Shown: in pieces, positions 10,514 through 19,444 of the stretch
Layout: each line of letters starts with the position of its first letter
How positions within the stretch are numbered: position 1 is the first letter of the stretch
Assembly: GCA_028706295.1 (NCBI GenBank)
Contig: JAQWBQ010000025.1
Location: 1 to 42,072 of the forward strand
DNA from: Bacteroidales bacterium
GTDB taxonomy: Bacteria; Bacteroidota; Bacteroidia; Bacteroidales; FEN-979
Direction: 5' to 3'
Length of the DNA stretch: 42,072 nt
Translations under genes and position numbers: made by a program
The notes under the pieces: model-generated
The model's database searches: none
What the model saw: the letters and a program-made list of their open reading frames with translations, nothing else
What the model was told of the DNA's origin: nothing

Positions 10514-11119
10514 ATGAAGAAATTGATATTCATTATTTTTCTTTTATCCTGGATGAACTGTTTGTGCCAGGAAACTGATACAATGGCTTTCAGTAAGACA
10601 AAAAAAGATTTCAGAGTCCTTCCCAAAAACAGTGTTTACCTCGAATTAGGCGGACCGGCGTTGTTGGTTTCGCTTAATTATGAACGCGTTTTCCCCCTTG
10701 GAAAATGTTTTTATTTATCCGGAAGAACAGGTATTGGCGACCTGCCTTCTTTTTATAATACCCTTTCGGTTCCTTTTATGATGAACGGGATGTACCAGGT
10801 TTCGAATAACTTTCTGCTTGAATTAGGGATTGGAATGAATCTTACCTACACTTTTTGGCCGGATTCTAAAGGCGGTGGGGGTCTATTTGATTCTGGTCCA
10901 ATCGAAAGTGGAAGTTTTTTCGATCCATTATTGACATGCCTCGTCGGGATCAGGGTTCAAAGTAAGAAAGGGTTTTTGTTTCGGCTGGGATTTACACCGC
11001 TTATTGAATTGACAAAGAATTCAGAAAAGGGAACATTATATAAACAATTCGGCATGAATACTTCCTTCGTGCCATGGGCAGGCATCAGTTTTGGCTACAG
11101 TTTCAAGGTTAAAAAATAA
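10514..11119 (+). CDS. Predicted outer-membrane beta-barrel protein (201 aa)
   Basis: Residues 1-19 form a signal peptide (MKKLIFIIFLLSWMNCLCQ), so the protein is exported. The mature part alternates hydrophobic and polar residues with Gly and aromatic residues (YLELGGPALLVSLNYERVF; FLLELGIGMNLTYTF; WAGISFGYSFKVKK), typical of small 8-10-stranded Bacteroidota barrels. The last strand ends close to the C-terminus, and no plug, TonB box or enzyme motif is visible. The start is supported by the GAGGG just upstream. The gene stands alone on the plus strand and converges on the remnant at 11198-11466. Its substrate or role cannot be told from sequence. A C-terminal T9SS signal is absent. Confidence 0.7.
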   Translation: MKKLIFIIFLLSWMNCLCQETDTMAFSKTKKDFRVLPKNSVYLELGGPALLVSLNYERVFPLGKCFYLSGRTGIGDLPSFYNTLSVPFMMNGMYQVSNNFLLELGIGMNLTYTFWPDSKGGGGLFDSGPIESGSFFDPLLTCLVGIRVQSKKGFLFRLGFTPLIELTKNSEKGTLYKQFGMNTSFVPWAGISFGYSFKVKK

Positions 11120-11134
11120 AATGTAAACACATGG

Positions 11135-11165
11135 CAGTGTCTTCAGATCTCCCTGATTTACACTG
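11135..11165 (+). terminator. Probable intrinsic terminator after the 201-aa gene
   Basis: Inverted repeat CAGTGT (11135-11140) / ACACTG (11160-11165), with an inner TCAG/CTGA pairing around a 6-nt loop. It starts 15 nt after the stop codon and is followed by a T-rich tract. The stem has an internal loop, so it is only moderately convincing. Confidence 0.4.
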
Positions 11166-11197
11166 TCGATTTGCTTTTCTTTTCTTATTTAACCGGA

Positions 11198-11466
11198 CTA
11201 CAGAAGTCCAGAGTTTCTCAGGATTTCGCCGAGGCGGGGTTGTTGTTCGGCATAATCGTGCAGAACACCCAATATATTTTACGTTGTTCCGCTTTCATGG
11301 GGCGGAGCGAAAGTTTACGGTCCCAGTATGCGAAACCGAACACGCTGACCATCATCGCCGTAAAGATTCCGATAATGGCCCACAGGAAGTTGAAAAACTG
11401 GTCGAATCGTTCATCCATTGTGGTGAAACGGGTATTCATTTCAGACCGCAGATCAGGAAAAATTAC
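11198..11466 (-). pseudogene. Frameshifted, 5'-truncated remnant of a small coiled-coil/membrane protein gene
   Basis: A minus-strand frame directly after the 2131-aa gene's stop codon reads …DLRSEMNTRFTTMDERFDQFF, then a membrane segment (FLWAIIGIFTAMMVSVFGFAYW), then DRKLSLRPMKAEQRKI. It then continues out of frame into IYWVFCTIMP. A neighbouring frame supplies the expected tail VLHDYAEQQPRLGEILRNSGLL ending in TAG at 11198-11200. Small Bacteroidota proteins of this type (coiled coil, one membrane helix, WDR/K..LRP, then an EYA..PxL.EIL-like tail) are known to me. So a frameshift near 11270 and loss of the 5' end are inferred. The first available ATG is at 11439. The alternative, a real 73-aa protein at 11218-11439, is less likely given the tail in the second frame. 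Confidence 0.65.
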
Positions 11467-14400
11467 TTACCAAGGCGACCTTATGATCTTGATTGTTTGA
11501 ATGAATCCGTTGATAGAAACTTTTACTAGATAGAGCCCTGGTTGCTGCGATTCCAGGGAGAAATCATGCTTACGGCCAGGTTCAAGGTTCTTTTGTTGGA
11601 TCATCCTACCCATCAAATTGTAAATTTCTACTTCAACCTTTTTTTCGCCCGGATCGATAGAAAATTCAAGCACAAAGCGACCATTAGTAGGATTGGGTAA
11701 GATTGTGATTCCAAGAGAAGTATTTAGTGAATCTCTTTCTTTGATTTTCATACTGGAATCCTTTTGGGAAACGGCTGATGGCAATGATGGAGATTGGCAG
11801 AAAGGACCGTTGGGAGCTATATAACCCCACAGATACCCTCCATTTTGGACAGTCGTGGTTGGCAAAAAAGAGATTTTCTGACCTGCAATCAGGGTGGCAC
11901 TGCCACCAGGTTGAACAGTAAAGTTAGTTCCACCTCCTGCAACGGTAATAGTAGAACCTGCATCAAAGCAATTGCTTTGACCGGATGCGATCGTAATGTT
12001 TTGTAGTGATGATGAATTATGAATAATGTCATTAACATCCCTTAACAAAAGTTGATACCCTGCTGATGGGTTGGAATAATGAAACTGGGAACAAATTCCA
12101 ATAAGCATAACCTGGTCTGATGGGATCATTTGTCCAACAAGGTTTGAGTTGCTGTTAACTCTTACTTGACATATCTGTCCTCCGGACGCTACATTATAAT
12201 TGGTATTACCTGAAAATATACCTCCGGCATTGTAAAATGTGACATTCATCATCTTCACCAGTGTCGATTCATTTTGTTCATTCATCCCATCAGGCGTAAT
12301 TAATATAGGTTCCGGAATTGGTTTTGGGGCGACAGAAGTAATCCAATTGACCGGGTCAAGCTCAAGTAATTGGCAGTAATTTTTAATAACGCCTTGGATG
12401 AGAACTGAATCGCCTCTTGAAATGTTATTGACCGGACTTCCATAAGCTGCTATACCGGCTGTTGTGTCCTGGAGATACCGAATAATTCCAAGTTCCGACC
12501 CATTCGTTACTATTCCACTTATCAGTACGGTGGATCCGACAGGCATAGCTCTGGCTGCCGCAATGGTCATTGGTTGTGTTGGTATTGAAGGATTTGTGAC
12601 ATCGATGCAAAAATCATTTGCAGAATATTTAAAATCAGGGATGTATTTAAAAGTGACCGGCATGTTTATATCATTACCGGTAAGTTCTTCAAAGACAATC
12701 GGTATTATCCAATCACCTGCCGAAGTAAAAACATAATGAGAGGTACATTCAAAAGGTGCATTATGTGCATAAGGCGTTGGTTCCGTTACATTGTTGGGTA
12801 GGTTAACACAGTTTCCGGAGATATTTATTCCTGTCAATTTGTTCGTTACTAAATCAAAACCCCGGGCAAAAATGTCCGGCTGTGAATTGTCTGTTGACCA
12901 TGGAACCTGTGTGTCGAGCCATGTGAAAAACATCTTCTTTCCATCCATTGATGTAGCAACATTTACACGATTGTCCTCGCTCGAACCACCAAAGTTCCCT
13001 CTGAATTTTTTCAGATGCCCAAGATTTTGTCCCTGCCAAGAGCCACCACCATTGGTGGAGTAAATATTAAAAACGGCAAAACAACTATCTGAATTCGATA
13101 TCGTGTAATCTGATTCTGTCAAACCCACAACAACTCCGATGTGTGGATTTCCCCACTTATCGACTGCAAGATCGCAATCATAAGCAGTTGTGTATCCAAT
13201 CTGATCCCGTGTGGGATATGGAGAAGAAAACAGTTGCTGTATACGGTAATCGGAAAGCAAGGTTTTAATCCCATTTATACCATTTGGTCCGTCGAGTTGT
13301 ATGGAGTACGGTCCTGACCAGGTCAATCCTGCATTTACGGATTTAAATAAAACCGGGTAATAATTTTTATAGGCTCCGGTTTGAGTGGCTTCCCAATTAT
13401 TGACAAGCGCAACAATCCAGGCCGTTTGCCCGTCAGGCGAAAAAGCTACGCGGGGTGTTTTTGGTTTTTGATCATTATCTGAAAATAGGAACAAATAACT
13501 TTCGGCATAGGTAAAATCGCGGGAAGCGGCATTCCAGGTACCCCGGTTCAAAATCAGTGTATCATAATACAAGAAATCTGATTGGTTAAAGGCCACATCG
13601 ACACTTAATGCGATTCCCTGTTGAGAAATTGTGAAGCCATCAGGTATATAATGATTTGGATGAGGTGAGTTCCAGATGAGATGTTTAGTTGAGTCTGCCT
13701 GATTTACAAGATTTTGAATACCCCTGCTGTATCCACCCCATGTGTTTGTTACATCCGATAAATTTGCCGCAAAATAGCCAATATATGCGTTCGAAGGATC
13801 CGTATTTCCGAGTGGATTGTATAATGCTGCTTGCGGATAACGGGCCGCATCAGCATAATAGGTACCGCCCGAATTTAATGTAGCGGCATAAACCTGCCTG
13901 TTATTAGTCCAATTGACTAAGGATTGACCCAAGGTGGTTCCAATATCAGCAGCCAGGTAACCGGATAGGCTGGGAGGTGTAGTTCCTGGTCCCATCCGGT
14001 GAAAATTGATTACAGTTTTAAGGTTATCATCCGCCCAAACCATTGTCCGTTGTCCGCCATTAACACCGTATCCTAAACCATTTGCTGATGTGCCTAATGT
14101 AATTACAGCGTTTGGATTGATTACCAGCTCGTTACCATAAGCTGTTCCAACTGAGTTGGTGGCATAAGCTCTAAAATAATATACTGTATTAGTCGCTAAA
14201 CCCATAATAAAACCGGTAAAGGTCCCTATTCCACTCCCGTCACTGGTATGACTGTTAGTAACAGTTGGATTTGGAGAAGCGCTCCAGCAAATACCTCTGG
14301 CAGTTACCGAGGCCCCTCCATCGGAAGTAACATTTCCGGAACAGTTTAAGGTCGATTGAGTAATATTTGAAAAAGAGGTAGTTATCACCGTGGGAGTTTT

Positions 14401-17400
14401 AGTAGCCGTGCATAAATCAATCACACAACGTACAGAATTTCCGTTCATCTTTTGATCATAGTTCGAATAGACTCCCTTATCAGAATTATATAGCCAATAA
14501 CAATTACCCTGAGTAGAATCCGATTCTGTGGATGACCAAATTACGGATGATTCCTTCAGACCAGAAAAAAAACTCCAGCCAAACCATGATAGAACTTGAC
14601 CTCCTCCAAGGGCGGTAAAGCCACTTGAGTTCGTTGCACCGGTATTGGGGCTCAGCCAATGAGTAAACCCCGTCTCCTTCATCTTTCCACCTGCACTATA
14701 ACTCCCACCCAATAAGGATATCATTGCGATCCATTCCTGATCGTTCGGGATATGCCACCCTGATGGGCAAATGCCCTGCACCTGAGTATTGGGAACGGGA
14801 TTCCATGAGGAAGTGTCAGAGGCTCCGTTCAGGTACTGAACCATCTCACCCCATTCATATAATCCACCATAAATATTGCAGTTTGATTCAAGATCGTCAT
14901 AACAGTATTTCTCAGTAATACCATCATTTGTTTGACTATCGTAAGAATTTATTCTATTGCCAATATTGAGATTTTGTGCCATCCAACAACTGTTTCCAAT
15001 CAAAACAGTGTTATATGTCCTGCCATCCCGGCTATCTGTATAAGGAGACCCACAAATAAAACCAGGTAGGGTTACGAAACTCATTAAACTACCGTAAGTT
15101 GTTCCAATACTGTTTGTGGCATAGGCGCGAATGAAATAAACAGTGCTGGACGTCAATCCTGAAATGGTACTGGTGAAAGTACCGGTGCCTGATCCATCAA
15201 CAGTGTGATTGTCGGATATCGTCGGATTAGCAGCGGTACTCCAGCAAACACCCCGGGCGGTCACTGATGCACCGCCGTCGTTTATTACATTTCCACCAGA
15301 AAAAGCAGTCGTTTGTGTGATATTCGTGGCTGCGGAGGTTGTTACCGTAGGTGAATACGTCGAACTTCCCGGATTTCGCATACACCTTACTGAGAACGCA
15401 TTCGTTTTGATGCGGTTATTTCGGGTTACTGTTAGTCCAGAATATACCAATTCCCTGACATAACCATCTGTTAAGGTGGCTTCTGAGGAAGCTGAGAAGC
15501 TGGCTGTTGCTTTAATCGTAAAGTTAGTTCCAGACCCGCCGTAATAACCTGCTCCAAATGCACTGAATCCACTTTGGTTGGTTGCTCCGGCATTTGGGGA
15601 CAACCAGTGTTCAAATCCTGTATCTTTCATTGAGCCACCTGCAATGTTCACTCCACCAAGAAAATCTGTCAGCGTAGTCCAATCTGAATCCGACGGAACA
15701 TGCCACCCTGATGGACAGATCCCTTGAGCGCCTGGCGTCGAAACGTATTGCATCATCTCATTCCATTGATAAAGGCCGCCGTAAACATCACAGTTTGATT
15801 TTAAATCACTGTAACAGAATTTCTCAATCTCTCCATTGTTTGTTTGTGACTGTGAACTGTTAATTTTAAGTCCAATATTCAGATTTTCTTTCATCCAGCA
15901 TTGTGAGCCGATCTGAACAGTATGATAAACCCGTTCACCATAAGTAACTGTTGGAATTCCTGAACAAGGCTCTCCTGAATTGTATACAGTTACGGTGAAA
16001 GTACAAGCCCCGCCTGAATTTGAAGCCGTTGCATTAAATGAGTTAACACCAGCATTCATTGGGGTTCCGGTTGCGGTAAGAGTGATCGTTTGGGTTCCCG
16101 CATTTAAGAAAATTCCCGAGCCGCTAAAACTATAACCGTTGATAACCCCAGTTGTCACGGAATATATTCCGGGAGCAGCCACTATTGCCTGCATCGTCAC
16201 CGTACTTTGAGCGGTTAATGGAATTCCTGAGGAGTATCCGCCGTTGACTGTTGCATTTATACAGGAATTACCGTTGCCGATTGAATAGGAAGCAACGGGA
16301 AATGGTCCGGATACCAACATTTGTATATTGGGTCGATCTGTTTTTAATCCTGTGTAAGGGGAATTGCATCCGGAGGTGGAAGTTCCGTCAAAATAATAAT
16401 GTTGGGTCAAATTTGGAATCGTTGTACAAAAAACGGTTGAGCTTGTTGTATATGAATTATTATCATAACATATTTCGATGAGTAAATTAGATCCGTCCCA
16501 AATGAATGGAGTCTGCAATTGAATCATCTGCCAGCCGGATGATGGCACTGCATATGTTCCGCTATACACAGTTGATGTACCTGACTCATAGCCCGCTGAC
16601 AAGTTTGACCGTGTTGTATTTTTTATTTTGATCTGGAACCCGTTCATAATTTGAGTCGAGACAGTGGAAATGTTTAATCCGATTTGGGTTATCGACATTC
16701 CTGCAATACCACCCGCTTCTAATATTTCTGTAGCAGGGTAAAGCATTTGTGTTCTGCTGTCCATCCATAATGTATTATATGGCCAAGGTTGTAAAACAGT
16801 GCCATTACCAAATATTATGGCTAATTCCTGAACAGTGGCACTGGTTGTACAAGTAACCTGATTTCCATATGCCGTCCCCACGTTATTAGTCGCATATGCC
16901 CTGACATAATAGGTCGTATTTGGTTGCAGCCCTGAGATGGTACTTGTAAAAGTCCCGATTCCCACCCCGTCAAAAGAATGAGGATTTGATATTGTAGGAT
17001 CTTGTGAGGTGTTCCAGCAAACGCCTCGTTCGGTTACAGCTGCGCCGCCGTCAGAAATTACTGTGCCACCGCATGATGCCGAGGTTTGAGAAATATTCGT
17101 TGCTTCAGTTGTTGTAACTGTCGGGGTCGCCGTTGAAGATCCGGGATCCTTGAGGCAACGGACCGATAACCCATTATTCATAAACAGTGAATTCAATAAT
17201 GAAAAATCGTTCATATTATAACCCAGGTATACAAACCAAATATTGGTGCTTGTTGCTAAAGTCGAGGAAGCAAAATATCCGGATATCAGTAACTCCTTAG
17301 TTTGAGGAGTCCCCGTTCTGAAACCTCCGCCAAGAGCGGTAAATCCACTCGTATTGCTTGCCCCTGTATTTGGGGTTGACCAGTGTGAATATCCAGTCTC

Positions 17401-17862
17401 CTTCATTTTTCCGCCCGCAACACTCGTACCTCCAAGTAAGGTCGATGAGGAACTCCATTCACCACTTGTTGGAATGTGCCAACCTGGAGGACAGACTCCT
17501 TTTGTTCCAGGAGTCGTAACATATTGCATCATTTCATTCCACTGATACAGCCCGCCATAAATGTCGCAGTTTGATTCAAGATCGTTGTAGCAGTACTTTT
17601 CGATCGTCTGGTTATTGGTTTGGTCCTGGATTACGTTGATACGTGTACCCACATTCAGGTTCTCTTTCATCCAGCATTGCGTTCCTATTTGAACGGTATT
17701 ATAGGTCATACCTCCGTATGTAATAGTAGCAGTTCCCGGACAAGCGCTTTGTGAAATGACTGATTTCGGCATCAATAACATCAGATAAAGGATCACAATC
17801 GACAGAATTGTTAATATTCTCATATTTAGTTGATTTATTATTGTTTTCTGAAATTTGATCAT
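11467..17862 (-). CDS. T9SS-exported multidomain protein: three FSMP domains, FN3-like modules, propeller-like and OB-like regions
   Basis: 2131 aa, intact. The ATG at 17862 gives a 13-residue extension. The ATG at 17823 (MRILTILSIV…) gives a cleaner signal peptide and may be the true start. FSMP-type domains (QIG..CWM.ENLN; CP.GWH.P; W; G..ALGGG; SVRC) begin near residues 45, 640 and 940. Each is followed by an FN3-like module (RGVCW; TYYVRAYATN.GTAYG). About 345-620 is an unrecognised beta-rich region. About 1250-1755 resembles a sialidase/BNR propeller (KTPRVAFSPDGQTAW; KSVNAGLTWSGP; STNGGGSWQG). About 1757-1950 resembles an OB-fold DUF5689-type region, then a coat-hanger-like domain (~1950-2024) shared with the 3226-aa protein, and a T9SS sorting domain (ILPNPTNG). 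Expected on the cell surface or secreted; the substrate is unknown. Confidence 0.85.
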   Translation of the reverse strand: MIKFQKTIINQLNMRILTILSIVILYLMLLMPKSVISQSACPGTATITYGGMTYNTVQIGTQCWMKENLNVGTRINVIQDQTNNQTIEKYCYNDLESNCDIYGGLYQWNEMMQYVTTPGTKGVCPPGWHIPTSGEWSSSSTLLGGTSVAGGKMKETGYSHWSTPNTGASNTSGFTALGGGFRTGTPQTKELLISGYFASSTLATSTNIWFVYLGYNMNDFSLLNSLFMNNGLSVRCLKDPGSSTATPTVTTTEATNISQTSASCGGTVISDGGAAVTERGVCWNTSQDPTISNPHSFDGVGIGTFTSTISGLQPNTTYYVRAYATNNVGTAYGNQVTCTTSATVQELAIIFGNGTVLQPWPYNTLWMDSRTQMLYPATEILEAGGIAGMSITQIGLNISTVSTQIMNGFQIKIKNTTRSNLSAGYESGTSTVYSGTYAVPSSGWQMIQLQTPFIWDGSNLLIEICYDNNSYTTSSTVFCTTIPNLTQHYYFDGTSTSGCNSPYTGLKTDRPNIQMLVSGPFPVASYSIGNGNSCINATVNGGYSSGIPLTAQSTVTMQAIVAAPGIYSVTTGVINGYSFSGSGIFLNAGTQTITLTATGTPMNAGVNSFNATASNSGGACTFTVTVYNSGEPCSGIPTVTYGERVYHTVQIGSQCWMKENLNIGLKINSSQSQTNNGEIEKFCYSDLKSNCDVYGGLYQWNEMMQYVSTPGAQGICPSGWHVPSDSDWTTLTDFLGGVNIAGGSMKDTGFEHWLSPNAGATNQSGFSAFGAGYYGGSGTNFTIKATASFSASSEATLTDGYVRELVYSGLTVTRNNRIKTNAFSVRCMRNPGSSTYSPTVTTSAATNITQTTAFSGGNVINDGGASVTARGVCWSTAANPTISDNHTVDGSGTGTFTSTISGLTSSTVYFIRAYATNSIGTTYGSLMSFVTLPGFICGSPYTDSRDGRTYNTVLIGNSCWMAQNLNIGNRINSYDSQTNDGITEKYCYDDLESNCNIYGGLYEWGEMVQYLNGASDTSSWNPVPNTQVQGICPSGWHIPNDQEWIAMISLLGGSYSAGGKMKETGFTHWLSPNTGATNSSGFTALGGGQVLSWFGWSFFSGLKESSVIWSSTESDSTQGNCYWLYNSDKGVYSNYDQKMNGNSVRCVIDLCTATKTPTVITTSFSNITQSTLNCSGNVTSDGGASVTARGICWSASPNPTVTNSHTSDGSGIGTFTGFIMGLATNTVYYFRAYATNSVGTAYGNELVINPNAVITLGTSANGLGYGVNGGQRTMVWADDNLKTVINFHRMGPGTTPPSLSGYLAADIGTTLGQSLVNWTNNRQVYAATLNSGGTYYADAARYPQAALYNPLGNTDPSNAYIGYFAANLSDVTNTWGGYSRGIQNLVNQADSTKHLIWNSPHPNHYIPDGFTISQQGIALSVDVAFNQSDFLYYDTLILNRGTWNAASRDFTYAESYLFLFSDNDQKPKTPRVAFSPDGQTAWIVALVNNWEATQTGAYKNYYPVLFKSVNAGLTWSGPYSIQLDGPNGINGIKTLLSDYRIQQLFSSPYPTRDQIGYTTAYDCDLAVDKWGNPHIGVVVGLTESDYTISNSDSCFAVFNIYSTNGGGSWQGQNLGHLKKFRGNFGGSSEDNRVNVATSMDGKKMFFTWLDTQVPWSTDNSQPDIFARGFDLVTNKLTGINISGNCVNLPNNVTEPTPYAHNAPFECTSHYVFTSAGDWIIPIVFEELTGNDINMPVTFKYIPDFKYSANDFCIDVTNPSIPTQPMTIAAARAMPVGSTVLISGIVTNGSELGIIRYLQDTTAGIAAYGSPVNNISRGDSVLIQGVIKNYCQLLELDPVNWITSVAPKPIPEPILITPDGMNEQNESTLVKMMNVTFYNAGGIFSGNTNYNVASGGQICQVRVNSNSNLVGQMIPSDQVMLIGICSQFHYSNPSAGYQLLLRDVNDIIHNSSSLQNITIASGQSNCFDAGSTITVAGGGTNFTVQPGGSATLIAGQKISFLPTTTVQNGGYLWGYIAPNGPFCQSPSLPSAVSQKDSSMKIKERDSLNTSLGITILPNPTNGRFVLEFSIDPGEKKVEVEIYNLMGRMIQQKNLEPGRKHDFSLESQQPGLYLVKVSINGFIQTIKIIRSPW

Positions 17863-18228
17863 GATTCTTTAATCCACTTTAAAATAAACGACTGCAATGT
17901 AACTATCGTTGATATGCTAATTGTTGGAACCTGATTATTCATGTGAAACAGAAATTGAAAAAATTGAAAAGCATCGTTAACCTGGCAACCTTCTATAGCC
18001 TGTTTCAACATGAAAATTAACCGAATGATCATTGTGTACTACTTTCTCCCCGGGTTATTTTAGGAAGGCGACAAATTTGCAAGGAAGATGGGTTAATGGA
18101 GGAGGAAGATAATATGTGAACGATCAGGACCGCTACTATTCAATCACAATCCCCCTTGGAATCTATAGTGGTAGTAGTAAACGAAAAACCGATGGAAAAA
18201 ATTAAACACAGAAAAATCCCAAGCAAAT
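17863..18228. other. Intergenic, no gene seen
   Basis: 366 bp upstream of the 2131-aa gene and downstream of the response regulator. AT-rich. I found no matching Bacteroidota promoter, no convincing hairpin terminator and no RNA gene. Confidence 0.5.
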
Positions 18229-18987
18229 TTACTCCCCCAATTTGCCGGTTAACTCCCGTAATTTCCCAGACGGGATCTTGAAGGAGATTTCTTTCGATGC
18301 GCATGTTATCGTGCACTGATTGGTTTTACGGTTGACTGTGGCAATGGTATCGATTCTAATCAAGACCGAGCGGGTAAGTCGAAAAAAACAATCCCGGTTC
18401 AACAACTCCTCCACCTTGCCGATGTTCATCGACACAGTGTGCATTGTTCCGCTCCTTAGGTAAATCTCCGTGTAGCTCCAGTCGGCCTGACAGTAAACGA
18501 TCTCGGCGGTGTCGATCATGATAAAGCCGGTGCGGGTGTTGAAGCGGATCTTCTTGTGGGCTTTCAGGTGGGCCATCAGTTCGTCGATCTTGCCGGCAAG
18601 ATGGGTGTGGGGTTTGGCGGCCCGGTACTTCGCCACCACCTCGCTCAGCTCGTCGGGATCGATGGGTTTCATCAGGTAGTCGAAGGCAGCGGCCTTGATG
18701 GCCTGGATGGCATAATGGTTGAAGGCGGTTTGGAACACGACGCAGGTCTGGATGTTCAGCCGTTTCAGGTCGGCAATCAGGTCGAAGCCGGTTTTGCCGG
18801 GCATCTCCACGTCGAGGAAAAGGATGTCGGGAACTTTATCCATTAGTATGTGGAGGGCTTCACCGGCGTCGCGGGCAGCGCCAATGACGGTTATTCCCGC
18901 GATGGATCGGAGATGTAAGGAAAGTACCTCGCGCGACCGCAGGTCATCGTCAACAATCAGGGCGGTGATCTGTTGGTCCATCTTCAA
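18229..18987 (-). CDS. LytTR-family response regulator
   Basis: 252 aa. Residues 8-125 are a receiver domain: acidic pocket DDD at 13-15, phosphoacceptor D59 in LFLDVEMPG, T87 and K107 in YLMKP. Residues about 150-248 are a LytTR DNA-binding domain (IRFNTRTGFIMIDTAEIVYCQAD; TVSMNIGKVEELL; FFRLTRSVLIRID). It therefore acts as a cytoplasmic transcription regulator, probably phosphorylated by the kinase at 19445-21568 encoded upstream on the same strand. The two are separated by 457 bp rather than overlapping, and a good -7 box sits 23 nt before this start, so the regulator may also be transcribed separately. Targets cannot be read from sequence. Confidence 0.93.
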   Translation of the reverse strand: MKMDQQITALIVDDDLRSREVLSLHLRSIAGITVIGAARDAGEALHILMDKVPDILFLDVEMPGKTGFDLIADLKRLNIQTCVVFQTAFNHYAIQAIKAAAFDYLMKPIDPDELSEVVAKYRAAKPHTHLAGKIDELMAHLKAHKKIRFNTRTGFIMIDTAEIVYCQADWSYTEIYLRSGTMHTVSMNIGKVEELLNRDCFFRLTRSVLIRIDTIATVNRKTNQCTITCASKEISFKIPSGKLRELTGKLGE

Positions 18988-19444
18988 AATGAAAGGCTGT
19001 TATTACAGCCAAAGTTAAAAATTCCTTATTCCGATCCAGCATTCTCAGTATAAATTTTACAGATCCGTGTACAAAATTTATCGGGTCGTTAAAACCATGC
19101 CCAATCAAAAAATGCTGTCACATTCGTGAAGGCAATCTCAAAACTGGCATTCAGGGGTATAATATACTGTCATTCAGATATTTTCCCGAGTTGATCGGAA
19201 AGAATCACGCCGCTCAAGGCTGATTAAAAGTACCATCAAATTGTTTTACTACAAAAAGAATAAAAGAATACAGTAGGTTGATTATTCAGTCCCCTTGTGG
19301 AATGATAAACGCCATGCAGCCAAAAAGAATCTGAAAGAACACGTGATGGTTTGTAACCCGGGTATTTCACCGGGACTCAAGGTACGGTCCACGATTCAGC
19401 CTCCATGGCCGGAACAAACCGGAGGCTTATTAAACGCAAGATTT
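18988..19444. other. Intergenic between kinase and regulator
   Basis: 457 bp with no credible gene. It holds the promoter candidate at 19010-19017 and, near the kinase 3' end, an inverted repeat GCCTCC (19399-19404) / GGAGGC (19421-19426) with an inner CCGG. There is no clear U-tract in the minus direction, so I do not call it a terminator. Confidence 0.4.
19010..19017 (-). promoter_or_regulatory. Candidate -7 box for the response regulator
   Basis: Minus strand TAACTTTG matches TAnnTTTG exactly, 23 nt upstream of the regulator start. No clear TTTG is present at the -33 position, so the promoter may be weak or need an activator. Confidence 0.35.

Noticed and set aside
19399-19426. Terminator behind the histidine kinase
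   Set aside because: The hairpin has a long loop and no T-tract in the minus direction.
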